Counted from the first letter of the stretch, positions 12,196-23,095 are shown. The stretch is 64,000 nucleotides of DNA from Ascarosepion bandense (GCA_037127315.1 JBBBDQ010000443.1:330001-394000); one strand, 5' to 3'. Numbers and translations are program-made. Notes: generated by a model not told the origin, from the letters alone.

Positions 12196-12266
12196 ATTTG
12201 TTTCTGATGAAAGGCCGAGGCCGGTCTGAAATATCAAATATATATATATATATAATAGAAATAAAT
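12196..12266 (+). ncRNA. Hammerhead-ribozyme-like motif, degenerate
   Basis: CTGATGA (12204-12210) is followed by a possible stem II (12212-12217 with 12222-12227) and then GAAA (12228-12231). ATTTGTTT (12196-12203) can pair with AAATAAAT (12259-12266) as stem I, with a TA tract occupying the stem III/cleavage side. One base bulges before stem II and the cleavage position would be a G, so it is probably not active. Its place just 3' of a Penelope-like remnant fits the known presence of hammerheads in Penelope-like elements. Confidence 0.4.
12239..12255. repeat. (TA)n microsatellite
   Basis: Short TA tract at the 3' edge of the Penelope-like remnant. Confidence 0.9.
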
Positions 12267-12357
12267 AAATACTGTCAAAAAATACATTTTTAAACTTACA
12301 ACATTTTAGTAGTTTTTCCTATACATATTAAGACAGTGTACGTGGATCATCATTATG

Positions 12358-12398
<41 letters not shown>
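12358..12398. repeat. (TA)n microsatellite
   Basis: About 20 TA units, no gene nearby. Confidence 0.95.
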
Positions 12399-12399
<1 letters not shown>

Positions 12400-12691
12400 T
12401 ATGCAGATGACACTGGAAGGCAGATTCACAAGGAAGACTCAAAAGGACAAGTAGGTAAGGAAGTAAGTGTAAAAATTCAACTATGTGGATTAAAGTAATG
12501 CAAAAATTAAAAGGCACAGCAGAATAGGAAACTTTTTTTTTTTCCTGAAATTGCATAAGGTATTAAAGGATGTAAAAATAACATTGGAAAAGTTTACAGT
12601 AAATGTCTAATATCTCTTTCATTGCAATGAAAATTTGTCAAATGAAGTTTTTGGGATGATCAAAAAAGTGACTGTTGAAAATTTTGGGAAG

Positions 12692-12820
12692 TGATCAAAA
12701 AGTATCAGGACTGGTACTATAAAAAGAAAACTACAATGCATATCAATTTGGCATTTAATCTCCCTTAAAGTAACTCCTCTTCTAAAACCATAGATTTGAT
12801 CTAGCATAGAAACATACCTG

Positions 12821-12859
<39 letters not shown>

Positions 12860-13227
12860 ACTTTTTTTTAAGCTAGCGTTCTAGCTTTAAAAAAAAGTCC
12901 TTGTTGCATTGTCTTGGATTTCATTAATGTTCCTTTCAAGTGAGATTTTGATTTTTGGTAAAAGGAAAAAGTAGCAAAGGGCAAGATCTGGAGAATATGG
13001 TGGTTGTCAAACATCAGGGATGTTGTGCTTAGACCAAAACTGCTGTATAAGCCATGATCACTGATGGAACCTCTGGTGTGATGAGATGTGCACACTCTAC
13101 ACACTTTCTTAAGTGAAAACATAACTTAGTGTGTATGCATAACCGTTCAAGGTCAGTTTGTATAAAGCAGCTTCATTCTGTGTACTTCAGCTATGTTACC
13201 ATAGTAACAATCTCAATACTTTTTGAT
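12692..13227 (-). mobile_element. Internally deleted mariner-like transposon
   Basis: Inverted ends TGATCAAAAAGTAT (12692-12705) and ATACTTTTTGATCA (about 13216-13229) bracket a decayed minus-strand transposase C-terminus. Translating around 13030-12870 gives PPYSPDLALCYFFLF-K, i.e. the mariner block with the third catalytic Asp (SPDL), followed by a DNAT/N-Q-type segment. At about 540 bp it is less than half the usual 1.2-1.3 kb. A CT microsatellite (12822-12855) has expanded inside. The right end abuts candidate exon B, and its T-run plus AG may serve as that exon's acceptor. Confidence 0.7.
12822..12855. repeat. (CT)n microsatellite
   Basis: About 16 CT units inside the mariner remnant. 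Confidence 0.95.
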
Positions 13228-13230
13228 CAG

Positions 13231-13296
13231 ATCTTGTAATGAAGAAGGAAGCCTTGGAAAATTTAACACTCAAATTAAGAGAAACAGACACAGCAG
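13231..13296 (+). CDS. Candidate coding exon B of the same unidentified gene
   Basis: 66 bp between acceptor ACTTTTTGATCAG and donor GTAATC, open in phase 1 in and phase 1 out: (D)LVMKKEALENLTLKLRETDTA. The incoming phase matches the outgoing phase of exon A, so the two splice in frame. Without splicing at 13296 the frame stays open as GNLYDKFDHIGGGASIAK to a TGA at 13380-13382, so a terminal exon is the alternative. The acceptor overlaps a mariner terminal repeat, which is odd. It may mean the transposon landed next to an existing exon, that it supplied the splice site, or that the exon call is wrong. Confidence 0.4.
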
Positions 13297-13407
13297 GTAA
13301 TCTGTATGACAAGTTTGATCACATTGGTGGAGGAGCAAGTATTGCTAAAAGCAACAAGAGTGAAATCTGTAGAAAGCTATGATCATCTATATCCTGAAAA
13401 GGCACAT

Positions 13408-13408
13408 G

Positions 13409-13452
<44 letters not shown>
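13408..13452. repeat. (TA)n(CA)n microsatellite
   Basis: TA units followed by about 18 CA units. Confidence 0.95.
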
Positions 13453-13453
<1 letters not shown>

Positions 13454-13574
13454 GAAATTAAGTTCAAGCATATTAGTTGCAAATTGATTTCTATTATTAA
13501 TCCAATGTAGTGCAAAACTCTAAATAATCTCTCTTGATTCATTTTGGTATGATAGAAAGTAGAAATATATTGCA

Positions 13575-15520
13575 AGGTATCTTTTTACTTTTTCTTTTTT
13601 CTGTTTTTTTCTTTTCTTCTTTTTTCTGTTTTTTTTTCTTTTCTTTTTTCTGTTTTTTCTTTTCTGTTTTCTTGATTTTTTCTGTTTTTTTCCCTGTTTT
13701 CTGTTTTTCCCCATGTTTTCTGTTTTTCCCCATGTTTTCTGTTTTTCCCCATGTTTTCTGTTTTTCCCCCCTGTTTTTCCCCCTGTTTTTTCCCCCGTTT
13801 TTTCCCCCTGTTTTTTCCCCCTGTTTTTTCCCCCTGTTTTTTCCCCTTTTTTCCCCCTGTTTTCTGTTTTTTCCCCTGTTTTCTGTTTTTTCCCCTGTTT
13901 TCTGTTTTTTCCCCCTGTTTTCTGTTTTTTCCCCCTGTTTTCTGTTTTTTTTCCCCTTTGTTTTTTCTGTTTTTTCCCCCTGTTTTTTTCCTGTTTTTTC
14001 CCCTGTTTTCTGTTTTTTTTTTCTTTGTTTTTTCTGTTTTTCTTTTTTCTGTTTTTTTCCTTTGTTTTTTCTGTTTTTCCTTTCTGTTTTTTCTTTTCTT
14101 CTTTTTTCTTTTCTTTCTGTTTTTTCTTTTCTTCTGTTTTTTCTTTTCTTCTGTTTTTTCTTTTCTTCTGTTTTTTCTTTTCTTCTGTTTTTTCTTTTCT
14201 TCTGTTTTTTCTTTTCTTCTGTTTTTTCTTTTCTTCTGTTTTTTCTTTTCTTCTGCTTTTTTCTTTTCTTCTGTTTTTTCTTTTCTTCTGTTTTTTCTTT
14301 TTTTCTTTTTTCCTTTTCTTCTGTTTTTTCTTTTTTTCTCCTTTTCTTCTGTTTTTTCTTTTTTCTCCTTTTCTTCTGTTTTTTCTTTTTCTCCTTTTCT
14401 TCTGTTTTTTCTTTTTTCTCCTTTTCTTCTGTTTTTTCTTTTTTCTCCTTTTCTTCTGTTTTTTCTTTTTTCTCCTTTTCTTCTGTTTTTTCTTTTTTCT
14501 CCTTTTCTTCTGTTTTTTCTTTTTCTCCTTTTCTTCTGTTTTTTCTTTTTTCTCCTTTTCTTCTGTTTTTTCTTTTTTCTCCTTTTCTTCTGTTTTTTCT
14601 TTTTTCTCCTTTTCTTCTGTTTATCTTTTTCTCCTTTTCTTCTGTTTATCTTTTTCTCCTTTTCTTCTGTTTATCTTTTTCTCCTTTTCTTCTGTTTATC
14701 TTTTTCTCCTTTTCTTCTGTTTATCTTTTTCTCCTTTTCTTCTGTTTATCTTTTTCTCCTTTTCTTCTGTTTATCTTTTTCTCCTTTTCTTCTGTTTATC
14801 TTTTTCTCCTTTTCTTCTGTTTATCTTTTTCTCCTTTTCTTCTGCTTTATTTTCTTCTCTTTTTCTCCTTTTCTTCTGTTTATTTTCTTCTTTTTCTCCT
14901 TTTCTTCTGTTTATCTTTTTCTCCTTTTCTTCTGTTTATCTTTTTCTCCTTTTCTTCTGTTTATCTTTTTCTCCTTTTCTTCTGTTTATCTTTTTCTCCT
15001 TTTCTTCTGTTTATCTTTTTCTCCTTTTCTTCTGTTTATCTTTTTCTCCTTTTCTTCTGTTTATCTTTTTCTCCTTTTCTTCTGTTTATCTTTTTCTCCT
15101 TTTCTTCTGTTTATCTTTTTCTCCTTTTCTTCTGTTTATCTTTTTCTCCTTTTCTTCTGTTTATCTTTTTCTCCTTTTCTTCTGTTTGTTTTTTCTTTTT
15201 TCTGTTTTTTTCTTCTTTTTTCTGTTTTTTTTTTCTTTCTTTTTTCTTTCTTTTTTTCTTTCTTTTTTCTGTTTTTTCTTTCTTTTTTCTGTTTTTTCTT
15301 TCTTTTTTCTGTTTTTTCTTTCTTTTTTCTGTTTTTTCTGTTTTTTCTTTCTGTTTTCTGTTTTTTCTTTCTGTTTTCTGTTTTTTCTTTCTGTTTTCTG
15401 TTTTTTCTTTCTGTTTTCTGTTTTCTGTTTTTTTTTCTGTTTTTTTTTCTGTTTTTTTTCTGTTTTCTGTTTTTTTTTTCTGTTTTTCTTTTTTTCTTTG
15501 CTTTTCTCTTTTTCTTTTTT
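13575..15520. repeat. 1.95-kb polypyrimidine minisatellite array
   Basis: The plus strand is almost pure T/C with regular single Gs in CTG. Subdomains use related units: TTTTCTTTTTTCTG-like (13590-13690), TTTTCTGTTTTTCCCCATG (13690-13760), CCCCCTGTTTTTT (13760-14000), TTTTTTCTTTTCTTCTG (14100-14290), a 26-28-bp unit adding CTCC (14290-14620), a very regular 25-bp unit ending TTTATC (14620-15185, broken once near 14843-14895) and TTTTTTCTTTCTG forms (15185-15500). Lack of A makes all three plus frames open for 600-660 codons; these are artefacts. Such tracts can form triplex (H-DNA) structures. Confidence 0.95.
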
Positions 15521-16934
15521 CTTGAAATACCTTGTCACAAACCACCTTATGAAAGCTAAACTTGATGTGGCTGAATGAGAGCTCTAGCTTGAAATATCAT
15601 GGGACTAACAAGATTTCTGGCAAAGGATTTGTATGTGTATGATGTTGAAACTTTTGTCTTCCAAGTTTATGCAATTAGAATTTTAATTATTTTTCCCTCT
15701 TTTTAAGCACAAAATTTTTAAGTAAAAGTTCAAATTGTTGGTCTTATTAAGCATATAATTATTTTCAGTTATCCCAGTCTTAAATAGAAATTTGTTAACA
15801 TAAAAGGAAATCTGTCTCTTTTATGGCTTGGGAGGAAAACTGAATTAGAACATGATTATTTGGAAGAGCTGGGAGTTGTATGAGAAATCTAAAAGATTTA
15901 TTCCTGAAAATTTAGTATTGAATATATAAAGCCTGCTCAAATATTAGTGTTGAAACTAGATAAAAATCATTCAGCATAGCTTTGGGTTTAAGAACCCCCA
16001 AAAATGTATTTAAAAGTGAGTTTAAGAACCATTTTTAAGTACGCTCGTTTCCTTTTAACATATTAATTTTACTTGCATATACAAGAAACTAACACAAAAA
16101 TACTTGTATATGTACATTTAAAGTCTTTTCAAACTACTTGTACACATGTATCAAAAAAACATTCTCACTCTTCAAATTTTTTTTATATGTCCAAAACAGT
16201 CATTATAAAGTTAACATGGTTTTACTCTGAAAATTTTATTTTGTTGGAAAATAAAGCCTTTAAATAAATTTTTAAAAAGTACTTTCTCATAATAGTTATT
16301 TAAGTTCTGTTTTTCTTTTAATTATTAAGGATATTTTTTATACATCTTTGCAACAACTTTGTTTAAACCAGACCATAAAATTTTTAAAAAATAAATTGTC
16401 TGAAAGCAAACTGTTCAAAATTAAGCAAAACTTTAAAATTTCTGCATTGCATCTGCTGTGCTTGTTTATCTTATAGGATACAAATCCTATATCATCCATC
16501 AACTAACTAAAACACGGTAAAATTGCACACTCGTATATGCGAATTCAAACGACTAAAACATTTTTGAAAAACTCAGACCAAGAAAAATTAGCAAGTCAGT
16601 GTGAAAAGCAAAATTCTGGATCCTGATTGGATTAGAAATTTTTTAAAAAATTCATATATGACTTTTTTTTTCCCCACACTTTTGGAGCCGGTCACATGAT
16701 CAGATTCACCACTAAAGGACATTCCATGACCAGTCAAAAAAGAGTTCAGCATTGGAGCAGTTAACTGCCCTTGACAATGTAACAAAAGAAATTTCAAGAA
16801 GCACCACAGTTTCATTTGACCTTTTCTTCTAATTTTCTTTTCTTTTTCACTACACGCCCAAGAGAACCACAACACAACAGGACAACAACTAAGTACTATT
16901 TCTTTTTTTCTTCTTTTTCACCCTGTTGCAGACC
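15521..16934. other. No recognised feature, 1.4 kb
   Basis: AT-rich. A minus-strand open frame at 16588-16875 (95 codons) has no recognisable domain and no supporting splice or promoter context, so I leave it uncalled. Confidence 0.4.
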
Positions 16935-17290
16935 TACCACAAAGGAAGGAACATAAGACTTCACATTCTGCTACTACACAACCATGAACTCTAAACTTTT
17001 GTGGACATTTTAAATGTTTAGATTTCTCTTTGAACAATTTTTACAACAAAACTACATGCATTTTCTAAATGAACATTTTTCTTCTCACAAATATACTATA
17101 GTGTTCAGTTAATGAAATTTCACTCATATTTTTCTTACAATTTTGTCATTCTGTTAATCTTTGTTTTAATCTAGAAACGAAATATTTATCCTTCCATATT
17201 TCAAAATTCAACTTTTTGATATTTAAATTGTGGGGACTTCGGTTGTGTTTGGCAAAAGGCCAATTTACCAAGCATCACTGACGCCCCTAC
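16935..17290 (+). repeat. Dispersed repeat Y, copy 1
   Basis: Matches the reverse complement of 49870-50190. Shared blocks: CACATTCTGCTACTA near 16962, AACTCTAAACTTTTGTGGA against AGCTCTGAATTTCTGTGGA, TTCTCTTTGAACAAT near 17025 and AAATTGTGGGGACTTC near 17225 followed by TTTGGCAAAAGGCCAATTT. No open frame is conserved. The class is unknown; a tRNA- or LINE-related non-coding element is possible. Confidence 0.65.
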
Positions 17291-17822
17291 AGTCTGCTTA
17301 CATGTAAACTGAATGAACAAATAACAATATAGTAATACACTGAATGGCTTTGTCCTCTGTAACTTGCAGAATTGGATTTCACCTGGTGATGTATGTATGA
17401 TAAAGTATGTGGGGGGGAGTTGTCAAAATTGTGGCAAATATTGAATAGTTTTAACATAATCTGACCACTGAATGATTATTGAGGACAGTAACATGGTCAT
17501 ATTAGGGCATTTTCTTATGTGAAACAATGCACATTTATTGTTCAAACAGCCAGTAATGTTAGTTGCAATTTGAAAAATCTGTCACTTTGAAAATAATTTT
17601 TTTAGAAAAATGCTTATCCAATAAGATAATAAGATATTATAAGATATTATAAGATAATAGATATTATTGTTTTTCCAGTATTGATAGGAGCTCCTCAGCC
17701 TACAATGAGTGTGGATGGGCTTTTTTAAGCTAACATGTGTGTGCCATGGGTAAATTGTTACAATTTTATATTTTTAATTTTCTGCGTGTGCATTGTTTTT
17801 GATCTTGTTGACTATACAGTAT
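17291..17822. other. No recognised feature
   Basis: Contains a small local repeat of ATAAGATATT at about 17628-17665 and a G-run near 17410. Confidence 0.4.
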
Positions 17823-18780
17823 AGTAGGGTCAGTTGAGTGGCGTCTGAGAGGTGAGGGGGGAGCACCATGACAATTTGCTCTGTCAGAAATTTGAAAACT
17901 GCATACTGTATTGCTTGGCATTTGTGCTGGAAGCTCTAATACTAACATTTCTGAGTTTTGGTATCACGCTGATGACAGTGCAGAGGATCTGGAAAAGGTT
18001 TGAGGAGTCTAATGGTGTTGGGAGTGATCACTAGTAATGGCAACATTCTGCCATCATTCATCTTCATACAGGGCCTTAGACTCAACATGAAGGCCTACAT
18101 TAAGTGTCTTGAAGGTAGTGCTACTCTGGCTCAAGAAGGAAGACCCTATGTCTGTCAACAGGACTTTGAACCATTCCACACAAGAACCCAGTCATGGCTA
18201 TCAGAAAATTTCTGTGATCACATCACCCCTTATATCTGGTGATCTAACTCCCAAGACTGCAACCCCCTTGATTATTATGTGGGTGGCACAGTTGAGCAAA
18301 AAACCAAGCAATACCAAAAGTGAACAGAAGGCAAGAATTATGTCAGCATTCACCAAGTGAAACAAGAATATCCAGAAGAGTCACAGGAAATTCTGAAGTA
18401 ATCTGGAAGCCATTGTTGATACTAATGGTGATTCTTGAATAAATTTACTTGGTAGTATTTGAAAATATTTTTGTGTAATTTTATCAAATATGTCAGTTAA
18501 AATGATGTGTGTATATTCTCATAATTTAGACTATTTGTTCATTGTCACACATGCACACACTAAAATAAGAAATAAATCGGAAAACATTTGTGAATTTAAC
18601 ATTTTAGGTTTTTATCTTGGCATCATCAGAAATCTTTGGGAAAGAAGTTATCAAAGAAAATGTTTCACCACCTTTATTTTTTTTCCATTTGTCTGGGAGA
18701 TCTGTTAAAATAAGATGTCAGTGTTACTTTGATTTTTGCATAATTTAGATGACAATTTATCCATTGAATCCTCTCTCTCT
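17823..18780 (+). pseudogene. Tc1/mariner-like transposase remnant (family M1, copy 1)
   Basis: Frames between 18000 and 18290 read NILPSFIFIQGLRLNMKAYI, then GRPYVCQQDFEPFHTRTQSW, LSENFCDHITPYIW and QDCNPLDYYV. This is the DDE core of an octopus-type Tc1/mariner transposase: second catalytic Asp in QQD, third region in the normally PDxNPLDY block, here QDCNPLDY. It aligns along its length with the copy at 40620-42510, including upstream sequence from 17823 and the 3' flank at 18705-18770 (TTTTTGCATAATTTAGATGA). Frameshifts and an internal deletion of the N-terminal half show it is dead. Confidence 0.8.
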
Positions 18781-18830
18781 GTGTGTGGGTTAATAAAACA
18801 GTACTCAATGTAGTATAAACAGTTATCTAT

Positions 18831-18870
18831 CTATATATATATATATATATATATAGATATATATATATAT
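18831..18870. repeat. (TA)n microsatellite
   Basis: Interrupted TA array flanking the left side of a Penelope-like remnant. Confidence 0.9.
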
Positions 18871-19630
18871 TATCCTACATTGATGGCACGAATTTAACAT
18901 TGTTTTTGTTGAAAATTTTTTTCAGTGTGGGTGAATGGTAGAAATGTTTGAATTAAAGTTAGGAAGAATTTTCCAATGTTTGTTTGGACATTATGACTGA
19001 AGGGTGGATTAAACCAAATGTTACATTTACATAATGTGTTAAGTTTACTTTTTTTAAAGCATTAATGTATTTAATTTTGAAGTTGTCAAAATCTTCCTTA
19101 TTACTAGAGTTAGTACTTAAATAAAATCTGATTGATTTATGCAAATTATTGAGCAATTGATGTATTTGTGATTGTGTGACCATTGTTCAGATTAAAGGTT
19201 ACATCTAAGAAGTTTACGACTTTAGCGTTAGTTACATTAAGATTGTGGGTTTTGAAAAACTTAGAAAAACTTTTCTAAATCTGTTTATTTGTTGTGGACT
19301 TGTTTTATGAAGAATCATTAATCCGTCATCTCTGTAAAGTCCTGTGTTATTTAAATTATGCCCCTTTCATTTCATTAACCATATACTTTAATCATTTTTT
19401 TATTTTAAACTTAAAATTTTAATCTTAATTTTTTTTTTTATCTCCATATAATTTTTTTGCCTATTTAAATTTTACTCTTGATAAATTCAAAAACAGTACC
19501 CTAACATTAGATTTAACTCCCATGAACATCAAGTGAACTTAAATTCAAATCTCTTAAGCAACCAGTTCCTAATATGCACCTGATGATTGTGTAATGCATG
19601 AAAGTCAGTTGTGTCATCAATGTAGGATAA

Positions 19631-19632
<2 letters not shown>
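18868..19632 (-). pseudogene. Penelope-like RT remnant with inverted terminal motif
   Basis: Minus-strand frames include NLNNTGLYRDDGLMILHKTS (about 19365-19305), KVVNFLDVTFNLNNG (about 19225-19180) and STNSSNKEDFDNFKIKYINA (about 19128-19070). These match the LYRDDG and K-VNFLDV---L---- ... SNSSN-E-F blocks of Penelope-like RTs; the Asp pair in YRDD corresponds to the catalytic motif. Stops and frameshifts break it. The copy is bounded by an inverted pair, ATTATCCTACATTGATGGCA at 18868 and TGTCATCAATGTAGGATAAT at about 19612, each next to a TA-rich array, recalling the inverted terminal repeats some such elements carry. Confidence 0.75.

Positions 19633-19684
<52 letters not shown>
19629..19684. 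repeat. (GT)n(TA)n microsatellite
   Basis: Right-hand array next to the Penelope-like remnant. Confidence 0.95.
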
Positions 19685-19690
<6 letters not shown>

Positions 19691-19784
19691 ATAAGGGAGT
19701 CTGACCTAGGTCTCAGGAAGAGCATATGACATTGTAAAACTTTGCCTCAAATCATTTCCCACTAATCCTGGTCCTGCCTCAACA

Positions 19785-19880
19785 AAAAGCAGGTTTTCTA
19801 TACAGCTGACTGTTTAAATATTTTTGACTGAATTTGGTGCCATTCATAACCTCCATATGAAAGTCTCACACTCTGTCTCT
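19785..19880 (+). repeat. Dispersed repeat X, fragment
   Basis: CTATACAGCTGACTGTTTAA and CCATATGAAAGTCTCAC correspond to the middle of repeat X (compare 63700-63780 and 9890-9960). Confidence 0.55.
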
Positions 19881-20099
19881 GAAAAGTGGAGGTAATTGCT
19901 TTTTAGGTAAGTTTTTCTCTGATAACAATAACTAGAATATACCGGGAATATGTGGATTCTGGGCAAATAGCAGTTTCATATGAAAACTGCTGATACAAAA
20001 ATGGACCACTGACAAAGATAATTCCTGAACAAATGAAGGCATTCCCTCAAATCATATTCCAAATCAATATTGTTGTTGCTCAACCCATAAATCAACACA

Positions 20100-20990
20100 C
20101 TACAGTTTACAGAGCATGCTACAGGTTTTTATCATTTTCAGTCTACAAGTATATTATTGACCTCACATTATTTCATCTTACTGAGGCCAAAAAACTTTAT
20201 CATTAAACTGTAGAAAACTGGCAATATGTTGGCTGGTCAAACAACTCATGTTTCCAACTCTTTCAAACAAATGATAGTTTTTTTGTGGCAGAAATGATGT
20301 TAGTTTATGGAATCAACCTGTGAGCAGTGTTGTGCAGATTAGTTGTTCAGTAATGCTGTTTAGTATGTTTTCTTGGGGTCACAAGTAACACTAGATTCCA
20401 CTGTAATTTTATTAGGCGGGGGGAAAAAAAAAACTCTATCCTTGCTGAATAGTTGAGCTTCCTTGTTGACAATTGTTTTCTCACTTTGTGCTAAGTTTTG
20501 AATTCGTTATAGGTTACTCAGTGACTCCTGTGAAAACTATCTAAACATCATCTAAATACATACAGCCTCATTGTCACTGTAATTTTCTTTATATATTGTC
20601 TATTGTGGTTTTTACTGGAACAGTTCATTGAGCAAATGGACGAAACGCAGCCCAAGTGAAACTAGTCTGCCTAAACAGGTGTAACATAGACAGATTTTGT
20701 TGCAGCAGCATAATGCAACTCTTCACTATGTTCAGGTGATACAAGACTAGTTCTAGGATCATTTGGCTGATGTTCTAGTATTCTGTTGACCCTCATACTT
20801 GCCAAATTTAAGTCCCACTGAGCATGCATGAAGTAGGTTGCAGATATCCCTATATTCCTTACAACCATAGGCAAAAAGCAAAACTGTTATGGATAGCAAC
20901 ATCATGAAGTTGCCATTATTTAAAGAAAGGAAGAAGCTATTAGATAACTGTTTCTAGCATTTTGGTACTACAATTTAAATAAAGTCCTTG
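20100..20990 (+). pseudogene. Tc1-like transposase remnant
   Basis: The plus strand near 20215-20300 gives NWQYVGWSNNSCFQLFQTND, matching the Tc1 block W--V-WSDES-FQL---D. Further on, one frame from about 20695 to 20890 reads ILLQQHNATLHYVQVIQD, then ADVLVF-PSYLPNLSPTEHA, matching QDNA--H-----D and SPDLNPIEH. Substitutions hit the catalytic positions: SDE has become SNN, QDN has become QHN, and SPD has become LPN, while the final Glu in TEH is retained. Several in-frame stops confirm an old, dead copy. It differs from family M1 and from the mariners in this window. Confidence 0.75.
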
Positions 20991-21689
20991 AAATGATTCT
21001 CAAAATTATTTAATGGCTCTAAACAATTTTATTTTTTTATTCTCAAATATCACAACTACTTAGTGATAAATTTTATACACTAATTATAACAACTAGTATA
21101 GGTTAAGATATATTCTTGATTAAAACATTTTATAGAAGAAAAAAGAAGAAAAATTATTTGTTTTGATATATTTTTTTTTATTATTAGATAAGTAATTGTT
21201 ACACACTAATTTGCACTGTTGTCCTCATCGTTATTTTTTATTTTCATTATGTGTCTAAGGCAAAAATCCAAAAAACAGTGAAAGAAAATTTTGTTTATAG
21301 CTTCAAAAATGTTTTTTCTACTATGATTCATGCCCTTCTGAAATTGATGGATATCTTTAACATTTAAGCTGGGTGGAATCAGTTTCAGATCTTTACATCT
21401 ATAGAGGAATGTCAGTTGGTTCTTGTTAATTTTTAGAGTTCCTCTAGCCATCTCCATTCTTTATCATGCTAATTCTCTAATGCTCTAATAATTTCTGTCT
21501 GAATTTCTTGAGATGAGTAATTAGGATTACACAACAGTTTATTCAGACAGTTGTCATTATCTTGGATGTTTTTATATTTACAACATTTCAGCTACTTTAC
21601 CTCCAAATACCTGAAGAGAGTAAAGCTTCCAAAACAGGAATGTAAAACAGCCAAATTAGTATATAATGACTTTTTGTTTATACTTTTAC
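20991..21689. other. No recognised feature
   Basis: AT-rich. A minus-strand open frame at 21206-21457 has no recognised motif. Confidence 0.4.
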
Positions 21690-22175
21690 TAGCTGTATAG
21701 CCCAGTGTTGCTCAGGTGTAATAAAAGCTTTAAAACTAATCTATGGTCCTGGAGTTCAGACTCTTTGGATGTTAGCATGAAAGACTAAGAAGCAGTAGTT
21801 GTTTCCAGTTAAAGCGAAACCGAAAACTGAAAGAAAAATGAATGGATGTAAGTCAAATTTTGATTTCCTGGTATCGATATCAAATTTTCTACACTATTGT
21901 AAGAACTGCAACCTTGAAACTTCTGAATATCGTTTCTTATGTCTTTGTCTGAGTGTATCAAATTTGATTAAAATTGGATCACTCCTTCTATAACCCAATT
22001 ATTTTTTTTTTTTTTTTTATTGGGGGTACCTCAACACAAAACCTAGCTAAGAACACTTGCAGACGCTTATAGTACAACTGTGTAAATTTTCAAGAAAATC
22101 AGTTCAGCCGTTTTGGAGTCTATAGGTAAAGCACACACACACACACACACAGTTCCATTTATAAATAAGTTTAGA
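21690..22175 (+). repeat. Dispersed repeat Z, copy 2
   Basis: Partner of 3003-3660, in the opposite orientation. It starts near ACTAGCTGTATAGCCCAGTG, contains ATCAAATTTGATTAAAATTG and TCAGCCGTTTTGGAG, and ends in (CA)n then TTTATAAATAAGTTTA. It lacks the ~200 bp insert of copy 1 and has a T-run (22001-22019) instead. Confidence 0.6.
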
Positions 22176-22715
22176 TTTGAACTATTGTTCTATTCTTAAT
22201 TATTATAAAGGTAATGATAAACATAATATTTTGGGTAAATACTCTCTGACCATTATCCAGTGTCTGTCGGGCTGATATGGAGTATCTGGTGATTATTGTG
22301 TTGTTTTTGTCCATGTGATGCCATTTTTTGTTTCTGCCAGAATGGTGTGTATTATTCCAGCATGTATTCCAGAATGTTCTCCTAATCATAAAATGAAAGC
22401 AATATGTTTTTTCAACTTCTATGTCTACTATGCCACCATTCCATAATTGAAAGGTAATGAAACAATACCTGGTGTTTCAGCATGGATAAACAAGAATTGG
22501 CATCACAGAGACAGAATAACCCCATCAGCAACAAATTTCTCATATCAGCCAAACAAATGAAATCTGAAGATGGCTGAAGGGTACTTGGTTGAAATGTCTA
22601 AAATGACATCTATAGTAATCAAGATGAGAACAATAGTTCAAATAAAATAAGGATTTTTTATTTTAATTATATTTGAAAACTTAGACAAAATCCAAAATAT
22701 CTGCAATGTTATCAG

Positions 22716-23095
22716 TCTTGACCTGGCATTTCAGATTCAATTTCTTTCCCTGCTGATGTAATGTAGCTTTTCTTTTTCTATAATTATTTTCATTGCAATT
22801 GCTTTGATTTACTTGCTTCTTTTGTATTTCAGCTTGATGAATTTGAATGTAATACCAGATTAGAAATTAGATCTAATCATTTTACTGTTGAAATTGTTAG
22901 TTGTAACCATAAGTTTTATTCTAGTAGTTTCTCCTCTCACTCTTTTTACTTTCCTGTCAACTACAATATTCAAAAATTTAGATGCAACATAAATTTTCAT
23001 ATATCTCCTTAGATTCTATTCCTTTCTCCTCAATAACATTTTTTTTTCACTCTCTCACCTGCCTGTCATTCCCAGGGTCAAAAAGGATCCATGTA
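22716..23095 (+). pseudogene. LINE-A 3' fragment
   Basis: The segment follows the LINE-A 3' region: 'cttgacctggcatttcag' near 22715, TATAATTATTTTCATTGC, CCAGATTAGAAATTAGATCT, and a closing block AAAAATTTAGATGCAACATA corresponding to 'ggaatttaaatgcaatgtca' of the copy at 24104-25252. No frame survives. Confidence 0.6.

Noticed and set aside
15111..15545. Lys/Glu-rich minus-strand frames
   Set aside because: Complement of the same polypyrimidine array, with several frames open.
13534..15578. Three long plus-strand frames (600-663 codons) rich in F, S, L
   Set aside because: They exist only because the polypyrimidine array lacks A and so cannot form stops; all three frames are open at once and there is no domain.
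16588..16875. 95-codon minus-strand frame
   Set aside because: No recognisable motif, neighbouring repeat sequence, no supporting signals.
19578..19610. CTGATGA followed by GAAAG near a TA array, as a further hammerhead
   Set aside because: Stem II is only wobble-rich pairs and I found no stem III or stem I partner in the right place.
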